52,843 nt of DNA from Nostoc sp. LEGE 12450 (GTDB taxonomy: Bacteria > Cyanobacteriota > Cyanobacteriia > Cyanobacteriales > Nostocaceae). Positions 43,586 to 51,302 of the stretch are shown here, in pieces. Under the pieces are notes generated by a model. That model was given only the letters and a program-made list of their open reading frames with translations, had not been told where the DNA came from and searched no databases. The position numbers were made by a program, and so were the translations under genes. The DNA lies in contig NZ_JADEXU010000044.1 in NCBI RefSeq assembly GCF_015206895.1, forward strand, positions 1 through 52,843, read 5' to 3'. Positions within the stretch are counted from its first letter, which is position 1; each line of letters begins with the position of its first letter.

Positions 43586-46500
43586 GTCAGTTCTACCTCC
43601 AAGGCTTCAAGTTCTTGGTTTATCCAAGTTGTGGCTGTCGTTTCATCGGTTTCTATCGCCCGTTCTACTCCTGTTTTAGCAATTTCTAGCAGTTGTTTGG
43701 ATTGCTCCCGCGCTTTTCGAGATGCCCTAATCTTTTCAGCGATTTTCTGGCGAGTAGATTCTTGCGGTAGCGCGAACGGAATATTTAACAAGTCTTCAGT
43801 GGAAATTGCCGGATACATACTGGCAGTCGTATGAAGATCAAGGATTTCGCAGACAATGGGCGATCGCAAATAAACCAGTAAAACTTCTGGCTCTATTTTG
43901 GTTGGTTTGAGAACAGCAAAACCCGATGAGCAAATGTAATTATTTTGGTCTGTTTCAATCAGGGCTGAGAGTCTACGAATGGGGCGAACAGTTGATGTGA
44001 TTACATCGTTAGTTTTGACAATCCACTGCGCTCGACTGGGGGCTTCTTCCATTGGTACTACTTCACTATTAGCAAAGCCTTCTCCGTTGAGATTGCCAAT
44101 TTCAATGTAATTAAACGTGCCTTGTTTTTCAGGCTGAAATTTGCGCTTTGCGAGTGAGACAACATTGCCAATGCAAAGACCAGATTGACCCATGATTGCC
44201 ATAACTTTTTGCTGTTTTGGCTGGTAATATTCAGCGTCTAAGCGGCCAGAGGACAGGAACGACTCAGCAAAACTCTTGACAGCAATAGTTTCTTCCGTGA
44301 GTTGCCAGTCCTTCAAGCCAAGGTCTGACAACAGCAAATCCTCAGCTTGTTGATAAATAACATTACTAGATTTATAGATTTTCCTCGCTGTTATTACAAG
44401 CAAATCTATGTAATTCTGAAATTTTTCTGCGAGAATAGGCACTCTAATATTTTGTATTAATCCCAAATTAATATTTGGCTGTCCTGTTCCTGTTCTTAAT
44501 CTATCAATTTGAGCTTGACCATAAGTGCAATTAATAAACGTTGATAAAAAATGTCGTGCAATAGAATTTTTATTTAATGTTATCTTAGCAATTGCTTGAT
44601 TTGAACTACATTCAAAGTCTTCATCAAAAACTGCTGCCTGCCCTAAATATGCACCTGCCATTGTCAGTAAAATTTGCCCTTTTTTACAGTGTGATTTATG
44701 CAGTATGTGATGAACTTCTTCTGAAATGTAGTGTAACTGTGAAAAATCAATTATGTTATTAAAAATATCTTTGGTAACTAAAAATGGAAATCCTTCATCA
44801 ATGAATTCAATGTAATTGCATAGAGAATATGCACCAAAATTTATAACTGATTTTGCAAGCTCTTTGATAGTCCAATATGATTTTGATTCCAAAGTTCTGA
44901 ATGCCTTAATTATATATTTTCTATAGCTGTCAGAATCTATTCTGAAATCAACGATTTCCATTATTTCACTAAACATAATCTCAACAGCTTCAAGCCCATC
45001 CATTAACTGCTGATACTTGACAGCATCAAACGGTGTAACAGATGGGCTAGATTCAAAAAAACTGAGTTTCTCCTTTTTAGCAAACTCAATAAATGCTTCA
45101 GCAATACCGTCTTCCGTCATTCCTTCGTGGTTATACAGGTCATGATCCACCACTAAATGACCGTGTTCATCTTGTAAAAAATCGCCCTCTACCCCAACGA
45201 CTCGTTGCACCGGAGAAGGCGGCATCAAGTCGCTGAGTTCATCATCGGGCGGTGAAGCCGTAGACGATGAAATCTTGCGCCAAATCTTCTCCCCAGAGTT
45301 ATCCTTCCCCGACTTTCGCATCGTGGCAAAAAAGATGTTGTAGTCATCCTGTCGGGGGCAAAGTGGGCCAGCTTTGGGGTCGTCGTTCCACTTCTGCACA
45401 AACAGCACTGAGGTTTTTGTGCCTGTGTGCGGCTTAAAAGTGTTGCCATGTAGCCCCACCACTGCCAAAATCCGGCAGCGTTCCGCAATGAAATCTCGAA
45501 TGTTCTTATCGGAAGAGTTGTTAAAGCGTCCCTGGGGAAGCACGATCGCCATTCTACCCCCTGGTTTCAAAAAGTCCAGGTTGCGCTCAATAAACAAAAT
45601 ATCGCGCCCCACCTTAGTTTGCCACTTGCCATCCGGCTTTTTAGCCAGATCGTAGCGGGCAATCATGCGCGGTTCTTTGATGTCTCCCGCAAAGGGAGGA
45701 TTTGCCATCAGCACATCAAACTGAAACTCTCGATAGTCTCTGCTACCTTTCGGTCGCAGCCGTTTCAGCCGTTTAAATCCCTCATGGTAAATGTCATCCC
45801 AATCATTTTGCTCGGTGACTTCATCCCACAGTTCATAGTCCAGGGTGTTCAGGTGCAACACATTTGTTTGCCCATCCCCCGCAATCAGGTTTAACGTCCG
45901 TGCCACCCGCACTGCCTTTTCATCAAAGTCAATCGCAAATACTTTGTCTTCCACATACTCTTTGCACCGGGGCGGCTTATCTTCCAGCGAAAACAAATGA
46001 CTCGCTTGCAATCCCTCATCATTTAAAATTTGCCGCCACACATGAAAAATCGTATGCACCGGAAACCCAGATGATCCCGCAGCCGTATCAATCATGTACT
46101 CATCCTCTTGCGGGTTGAGCATTTTCACACACAGATCAATTACATAGCGCGGCGTAAAAAACTGTCCCTTTTCGCCCTTGCTGCTCTGGTTGATCAAATA
46201 CTCAAAGGCTTCATCGATCACATCCAGGTTGGAGTTAAACAGCTTCACATTTTCCAACGACGATACACAGACCGACAGGTGAGATGGCGTGAGGCTAATT
46301 TTGGCATCCTCGCTAAACACCCCTTCCCACTTCTTCTTGGCTTTGTCGAAGAGATCCTGAATCTTAGTTTTCAGTGCGGCTTCTGTCTGTCCCGTATTGC
46401 GAAATTCCAGAGAACGGGTTGATCGCCTGTTGCCTTGCCCAGAATACCACTCATCATAGAGCTTGGTGAAAATTAGCTTAAACAGTTCCTCAAATACGTC

Positions 46501-47133
46501 TACCCCAGCATTGGCTAACACCTCATCTTCCATTTCCTCGATTAAGGTTTTGAGGGATTTATTCTCCTTCACCAACTTGTCATTTTTGATCAAGTCTTCC
46601 AGGGTGAACTTGATTTGGAGAATATCTGCCAGGGTTTGATTTGCATTGGGTAGCCCCGGAATATCTTCAAAATAATTGGGGTCTTTGCGTTGGTAGTAAG
46701 AAATTTGATCGCCATTCGTCCAGACTGCGATCGGCGCACCCGTGGCATTGCAGTAGGAGCGCAGCTGGTCTTTCCCATCCTTCAGCTTTGGCTTCTTTAG
46801 CTCCACGAGCATATAAACTGTGGTAGGGCGGTCTTTGTCCATTACCACTATGTCTGCCCGTTTCACCTCTCGCCCAAAGTTCACCCCATACTCTACCTGA
46901 ATGCGACTGAGGGGATAGTGCAAGCGATCGCTCAAAACTCGTAAATATAGTTGCCGGATTGCCTCCTCTGGCGTTAGCTTAATCGCCTTTTGGCGCACCA
47001 AACAAACTGTATAAGGAACATCGCCGTTTTTGGTCGCCTTGAGAGTAATCGTCTGCTCTAACTGCTCAATTTCAGCGATCGCAAACTGCGACAGCTTATA
47101 ATTTGAGTCCTTGAGGATATCGGCTAATTTCAT
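43582..47133 (-). CDS. Single-chain restriction-modification protein (nuclease, N6-adenine methylase, specificity)
   Basis: This 1183-residue protein combines three functions. Residues 1 to about 190 resemble the HsdR N-terminal nuclease domain: D94 in KRADIVVMD and E111-x-K113 in MLVELKKPK form a PD-(D/E)XK site. Residues about 290-640 are an N6-adenine methyltransferase of the HsdM type, with motif I DTAAGSSGF near 348 and NPPF near 478. Residues about 720-1183 resemble two target-recognition regions of an HsdS subunit (FLVTKDIF, LLTMAGAYLGQAA, and a second half with IEIGNLNGEGFANSE and SMYPAISTEDLLNIP). No helicase is present, so it is type IIG-like rather than type I. Its stop overlaps an Uma2 start. 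The recognition sequence is unknown. Confidence 0.88.
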   Translation of the reverse strand: MKLADILKDSNYKLSQFAIAEIEQLEQTITLKATKNGDVPYTVCLVRQKAIKLTPEEAIRQLYLRVLSDRLHYPLSRIQVEYGVNFGREVKRADIVVMDKDRPTTVYMLVELKKPKLKDGKDQLRSYCNATGAPIAVWTNGDQISYYQRKDPNYFEDIPGLPNANQTLADILQIKFTLEDLIKNDKLVKENKSLKTLIEEMEDEVLANAGVDVFEELFKLIFTKLYDEWYSGQGNRRSTRSLEFRNTGQTEAALKTKIQDLFDKAKKKWEGVFSEDAKISLTPSHLSVCVSSLENVKLFNSNLDVIDEAFEYLINQSSKGEKGQFFTPRYVIDLCVKMLNPQEDEYMIDTAAGSSGFPVHTIFHVWRQILNDEGLQASHLFSLEDKPPRCKEYVEDKVFAIDFDEKAVRVARTLNLIAGDGQTNVLHLNTLDYELWDEVTEQNDWDDIYHEGFKRLKRLRPKGSRDYREFQFDVLMANPPFAGDIKEPRMIARYDLAKKPDGKWQTKVGRDILFIERNLDFLKPGGRMAIVLPQGRFNNSSDKNIRDFIAERCRILAVVGLHGNTFKPHTGTKTSVLFVQKWNDDPKAGPLCPRQDDYNIFFATMRKSGKDNSGEKIWRKISSSTASPPDDELSDLMPPSPVQRVVGVEGDFLQDEHGHLVVDHDLYNHEGMTEDGIAEAFIEFAKKEKLSFFESSPSVTPFDAVKYQQLMDGLEAVEIMFSEIMEIVDFRIDSDSYRKYIIKAFRTLESKSYWTIKELAKSVINFGAYSLCNYIEFIDEGFPFLVTKDIFNNIIDFSQLHYISEEVHHILHKSHCKKGQILLTMAGAYLGQAAVFDEDFECSSNQAIAKITLNKNSIARHFLSTFINCTYGQAQIDRLRTGTGQPNINLGLIQNIRVPILAEKFQNYIDLLVITARKIYKSSNVIYQQAEDLLLSDLGLKDWQLTEETIAVKSFAESFLSSGRLDAEYYQPKQQKVMAIMGQSGLCIGNVVSLAKRKFQPEKQGTFNYIEIGNLNGEGFANSEVVPMEEAPSRAQWIVKTNDVITSTVRPIRRLSALIETDQNNYICSSGFAVLKPTKIEPEVLLVYLRSPIVCEILDLHTTASMYPAISTEDLLNIPFALPQESTRQKIAEKIRASRKAREQSKQLLEIAKTGVERAIETDETTATTWINQELEALEVELT

Positions 47134-47493
47134 CAGGGGCTATCAAGTTGACTCTAAGGGCTGCTTCGTCATAAGAGTTTAGCGCCATTGTAGTCACTGC
47201 TTGATAATTTTTTTTAATTCTTTAATGGCGATCACTGTGTATTCCTGGTGAACACATCACCCTTTTTCTATTTTATCTGTGCGATCGCAGTTCCCCAGAG
47301 GATTAGCCTCGCCTTTTACTACTGCGAATTTGCCAATGGATTCTAATACGACTAAACCCGGACAATTTGTGTGGAAGTCCCGCTTCCATACAAAAAGAAT
47401 CTCAATCTAGGTACGTAGCGCTAGATTGAGATTCGGGTGGCTACCGAGAGCAGTGCAAAAGTGTGATTGGTTGTAATAGGCTTAGACATCCAC
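47134..47493. other. Spacer upstream of the R-M gene and downstream of the EAL gene
   Basis: 360 bases with no supported gene. It contains a small hairpin (TGGAAGTCCCGCTTCCA, 47372-47388) and the strong stem-loop at 47397-47434. The promoter for the R-M gene should lie in 47134-47280. Confidence 0.5.
47397..47434 (-). terminator. Intrinsic terminator of the GGDEF-EAL gene
   Basis: GAATCTCAATCTAG (47397-47410), loop GTACGTAGCG, CTAGATTGAGATTC (47421-47434): a perfect 14-bp stem. On the minus strand it is followed by TTTTTG, and it lies 60 bases after the gene's stop. Confidence 0.75.
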
Positions 47494-49206
47494 CTATGTT
47501 GTAGTAATCTCCATCTGCTGAGAACTTTTCTGCAACATCGGGGCAATTATATCAGCAGGGACAGGACGACTGAAGTAGAAACCTTGACCTTCATCACATC
47601 CACGCATTTTTAGATATTCAAGCTGTTCTTGGGTTTCCACACCCTCTGCTGTGATTTTCAAGCGGAGGCTCTTTGCTAGGGCAATAATCGCATCGGTGAC
47701 GGCGGCGCTATCAGGATTAGACATGACATCCTGCACAAATGATCGATCAATTTTGAGCATATTCACAGGAAAGCGTTTCAAATAATTCAGGGAGGAATAA
47801 CCAGTACCGAAATCGTCTAGAGCCAAGCAGATATCTAGTTCTCGTAATTGTTTTAAGGTTTTAACTGAACGATCAATATCAGCCATCAAGAAGCTTTCCG
47901 TCACTTCTAGTTCCAAGGAAGACGCTTGGAGTCCAGTTTCTTCAAGAATTTGGTTGACAATCTCAACCAGATAGGGTTGTTCAAACTGTCGAGATGACAG
48001 ATTCACAGATATCCGAATTGGGGTGAATCCAGCAAGCTGCCAAGCACGATTTTGGGCACAAGCAGTTCGCAAAACCCATTCACCAATTGGTACGATCGCA
48101 CCATTGGCTTCTGCAATGGGAATAAACTTTGCTGGAGAAACCAAACCTAATGTAGGATGCTGCCAGCGAAGCAACGCTTCCATCGCTATAACTTGTCCGC
48201 TATGTAAATCAATTATAGGTTGATAATAAACCAGCATTTCGCCACGCTCCAGCGCTCCATGTAATTCATTCTCTAAAGTCAGTCGTTCCTGTAACTGAGC
48301 ATTAATTTCTGGCGAATAGAATTGGTATTGGCTACGCCCTTGCTGTTTGGCCTGGTAAAGCGCTATATGAGCCTGTTGCAAAAGTTGATCTACGCTATTA
48401 GGATCGGTTAGATTATTAAGTGTGATACCGATACTGACGGTAATATGAATCAAGTTACCCTCAAAAGCAAAGGGCTTGCTCAGGTTACTCAACAGCACCT
48501 GAGATAGCTTAATTACGCTTTCCAAAGAATGAATATCCATTCGGGCAAGAGCAAATTCATCTCCTTTTAGATAGGCGAGAATATCTGTTTGCGCCGTGCA
48601 GTCTAATAATCTCTTGGCAACTGCTCTTAACAATAAATTTGTTGTCTGATGATCCAATCCATGACTCATACCTGTGAAATCATCAATACTGAGCAAAAAC
48701 ACAGCTACAAGGCGCTGCTTGTTTTCAGGTTGGGATAAAATTTGATGGAGGCGATCGCGGAATAAATCACGATTGGGCAATCCAGTCAGGTCATCATAAT
48801 TAGTGATTTGGTGAATTAACTCATCTAATTTGTGAAGAGTTTGTGAGGTATCTGCCATCAAAGTACCCGCTTCATCAGCAAATTCTGTGGGCAATTTAGG
48901 CAGTGTTTTGGTGTTCAGATAATTTTGTAATGCACCAGATGTCAAAATGACTGGTTTGAGGAGATGGTTTAGCGCATAGAGGGTGGCAGCCGTACCCGCT
49001 AATGTAGCCAATAGAGCAATAGTCATAACTCGTGCCGCCATCCCAAAGGAATAGGAATTTGAGATGACGAAGCTCAAAAGTAAGGTTAGAAGTGGTACAT
49101 GAGTACCCAAAAAAGCCACCGACATGATTTTAGCGGTGTAACTTTTTTTGAGCCATCTAAAATTAGCTAGGAACGAGTACAAGTATAAGTTTTGATTGAA
49201 ATTCAT
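47494..49206 (-). CDS. Membrane-bound GGDEF-EAL cyclic-di-GMP protein with degenerate GGDEF
   Basis: This is a 570-residue protein with two hydrophobic segments near the N-terminus (about 25-50 and 57-75), then a short linker, a GGDEF domain (about 135-295) and an EAL domain (about 315-560). The GGDEF signature reads LKGDEF (213-218), with K214 where the first glycine should be, so cyclase activity is doubtful. The EAL motif is intact at 343-345 in AMEALLRW, and the metal-site blocks LALDDFGTGYSSLNYLKRFP and LKIDRSFV are present. It is therefore probably a c-di-GMP phosphodiesterase, possibly with GTP sensing in the GGDEF part. No sensory domain beyond the membrane segments is recognised. Confidence 0.92.
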   Translation of the reverse strand: MNFNQNLYLYSFLANFRWLKKSYTAKIMSVAFLGTHVPLLTLLLSFVISNSYSFGMAARVMTIALLATLAGTAATLYALNHLLKPVILTSGALQNYLNTKTLPKLPTEFADEAGTLMADTSQTLHKLDELIHQITNYDDLTGLPNRDLFRDRLHQILSQPENKQRLVAVFLLSIDDFTGMSHGLDHQTTNLLLRAVAKRLLDCTAQTDILAYLKGDEFALARMDIHSLESVIKLSQVLLSNLSKPFAFEGNLIHITVSIGITLNNLTDPNSVDQLLQQAHIALYQAKQQGRSQYQFYSPEINAQLQERLTLENELHGALERGEMLVYYQPIIDLHSGQVIAMEALLRWQHPTLGLVSPAKFIPIAEANGAIVPIGEWVLRTACAQNRAWQLAGFTPIRISVNLSSRQFEQPYLVEIVNQILEETGLQASSLELEVTESFLMADIDRSVKTLKQLRELDICLALDDFGTGYSSLNYLKRFPVNMLKIDRSFVQDVMSNPDSAAVTDAIIALAKSLRLKITAEGVETQEQLEYLKMRGCDEGQGFYFSRPVPADIIAPMLQKSSQQMEITTT

Positions 49207-49615
49207 AAATTCTGTTAGATAGTTGGTAAATTAGTTCCGAGCTATTTTGGCAAAAGAGTATTTTTGATTCAAATAAAAAAGAATTAGCTCTCTTGGAACT
49301 CAACCCTGATAAGGTTCTATATTATGCTTCCCAATATTCTTTTATAATTAATATCCATAACGATAAAGTTTCTATGAAACTTATTGCACAAACAATGTCA
49401 TCATCCAAATCAAAATCGTATTGATTCTTACACTGTTAGTAATTATTCTTGTGATTAATGTGATATCAGCACAAATATAATCACAGATAATTTTTATATA
49501 GTTCGATTTCAAAAATTTCGATTTATATGAAAATGTATTCAGAGAAAGTTAGATCCCCGACTTATCATATAAGTCGGGGATTTAAAAACCGCTAAGTGTG
49601 CTATTTTTCAACAAA
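49207..49615. other. 409-base AT-rich spacer upstream of the GGDEF-EAL gene
   Basis: No gene. It holds a strong stem-loop at 49553-49581 and otherwise AT-rich DNA. The GGDEF-EAL promoter is expected at its left end. Confidence 0.5.
49553..49581. terminator. Strong stem-loop after the phosphorylase gene
   Basis: ATCCCCGACTTAT (49553-49565), loop CAT, ATAAGTCGGGGAT (49569-49581): 13 perfect pairs, located 35 bases past the minus-strand phosphorylase stop. This ATCCCCGACTT stem is a repeated cyanobacterial motif, probably a terminator or palindromic repeat. Confidence 0.65.
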
Positions 49616-50326
49616 TTATTCCGGTCTATTACCAGAAAAAAGCAAATTTGTAACTTGCTCTAACACCTTTAATGCTGTTAATGAACCTCGAATTAGCCGA
49701 GTAGCTGCAAGCGGTTGTCTAAGCATTGCCATCGCTAAAGGGAAAGGGTTCAGGGAGCCATCAGAGTTAATTGCTGATGTGAGATCGGGGATATCGTGTT
49801 GACAATCGTCACTAACTACTCGCAGCATTGCCACGGCTAACCCACCCACATTGAAAAACTCTAAGGCAGTAAATCCTTCCATATCAACAACATCAACCGC
49901 CAAAGTCTCACCCAAATGAAGTTTTTCGGTAGCAGACCAAATCATGCGATCGCTAGTTAATGACTTGACTAATGATACTTTTTCTGATGTATAAGAGTGC
50001 AATTGTGCTGTGAATGTGCGATCGCACTCTAGCCGCTTCCCTTGATAAATACAATCTTGATACAGCACAATATCACCAACTCTGTAGCGATCGCTCAAGC
50101 TGCCACAGATACCCATAATCAGCACCTTGGATTTGGGAACTAAAAATTGTCCTTGGTGCAGATACTTAAGTAAGGGCTTCATCCCAACAGGTATGGCTAC
50201 TACTGTTGGGATGGAACCAGTAACGCCGCTTAATCCGCGACAAACAGCTTTATATTCTGCTCCTTGAGGTACCAGAATAGTATTAATGGGCAAAAAATTA
50301 GGCACTAGCTCTCTCGATAGTTGCAA
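49616..50326 (-). CDS. Nucleoside-phosphorylase-superfamily protein
   Basis: The 236-residue protein resembles the purine/uridine phosphorylase and MTA/SAH nucleosidase superfamily: INTILVPQGAEYKAVCRGL, LIMGICGSLSDRYRVGDIVL and VDVVDMEGFTALEFFNVGGL, which carries the D/E-x-E-type active-site block (VDMEG). It is close to the group that includes the hopanoid protein HpnG, but no other hopanoid gene is nearby, so no pathway can be given. It overlaps the 3' end of the upstream ferritin-like gene by 29 bases. Later starts are possible. A strong stem-loop follows. Confidence 0.75.
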   Translation of the reverse strand: MQLSRELVPNFLPINTILVPQGAEYKAVCRGLSGVTGSIPTVVAIPVGMKPLLKYLHQGQFLVPKSKVLIMGICGSLSDRYRVGDIVLYQDCIYQGKRLECDRTFTAQLHSYTSEKVSLVKSLTSDRMIWSATEKLHLGETLAVDVVDMEGFTALEFFNVGGLAVAMLRVVSDDCQHDIPDLTSAINSDGSLNPFPLAMAMLRQPLAATRLIRGSLTALKVLEQVTNLLFSGNRPE

Positions 50327-51152
50327 GTTTGCGTTTGGGTATTAACTCAAGGGTACGGAGGGCGATGTTGGCAAGTCTAGGTAGTAATTGCGGTTGGAGT
50401 AGTCGAGGATCGTACTTGCTCATTCGGCGCTGATTTTCTACTAGACAAATGCTGAGAAATTTTTCTAATGTGAGGTCTTTGGTAAAGATGTCAGCACCTG
50501 TAACAGCGAAGCCAGTTTTACTAGGATCATCATTGCCAAAGACGGCAATCAAATTACTGAGAGCCTTGCCGTATTGCCAGAGGGTTTTGGCGCTCCGTAA
50601 TGGGATGAATCCCTGGCCACGATGAATTTGTGTATAAGTAAACCAGTTGACAAAAAAAACAATATGACGTGTCTCTTCATCTATGATGGGATCAAAGATA
50701 GTGAAAATAGATTCTGGAAAAACATTAGCTTCACGGGCGATCGCAAATAGCCCGTAAGCAAAGAAAGTATCCAAGCACTCTTCAAAGCCAAAACGCGTAA
50801 AGACTGGCTCGATATTTTGGGGAACTTGAATTGGTTGACGTTCTGGTATTTCGATGCCGTAACGGTCAATTAATGTTTGAAGTAGACGGGCGTGGCGTAA
50901 TTCTTCTTTACCTTGGAGAGCGATCGCACTTTGTAAAATAGGATCGCTCACCGTTGCTGCGTAACCACTAACTATTGCTCCAGCTTGCCGTTCTGTATCC
51001 AGAGCTTTCTCCCAAAAGGGAATACTGCGTAAGAAACTCAAGGCTGTATCGTCTAAATCTGGCCAAGAGAGAGACTCAGGTTCGTATTCCCTGTAGCTTT
51101 CGGTAAAGCTCCGGCAGAATAATTCCTTATGCTCGACAGAACCAAGTTTCAT
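50298..51152 (-). CDS. Ferritin-like di-iron protein
   Basis: The chosen start (ATG at 51150-51152) gives 284 residues beginning MKLGSVEHKELFCRSFTESY. Earlier ATGs at 51188 and 51263 add segments with no conserved look. The protein has the helical pattern of a ferritin-like di-iron carboxylate fold, with ExxRH-type metal motifs in GKEELRHARLLQTL and DEETRHIVFFVNWF, plus glutamates in TERQAGAIV and FGFEECLDTFFAYG. It could be an oxidase, oxygenase or hydroxylase; the substrate is unknown. The end of this gene overlaps the phosphorylase start by 29 bases, which links them in one operon. Confidence 0.75.
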   Translation of the reverse strand: MKLGSVEHKELFCRSFTESYREYEPESLSWPDLDDTALSFLRSIPFWEKALDTERQAGAIVSGYAATVSDPILQSAIALQGKEELRHARLLQTLIDRYGIEIPERQPIQVPQNIEPVFTRFGFEECLDTFFAYGLFAIAREANVFPESIFTIFDPIIDEETRHIVFFVNWFTYTQIHRGQGFIPLRSAKTLWQYGKALSNLIAVFGNDDPSKTGFAVTGADIFTKDLTLEKFLSICLVENQRRMSKYDPRLLQPQLLPRLANIALRTLELIPKRKLATIERASA

Positions 51153-51302
51153 CTTTGAAGTTTCCTTTTGTATTAAAGATTGGGTCATATCTGAGTGACA
51201 ATAAGTAATATTGCTGTTTAGTTGTAACCAAAGCTCGCAAGCCGAAGGTGATTGCTGTAGCATGACTAAATAATTGTGTCACCCACACGATAATTTTCCA
51301 AG

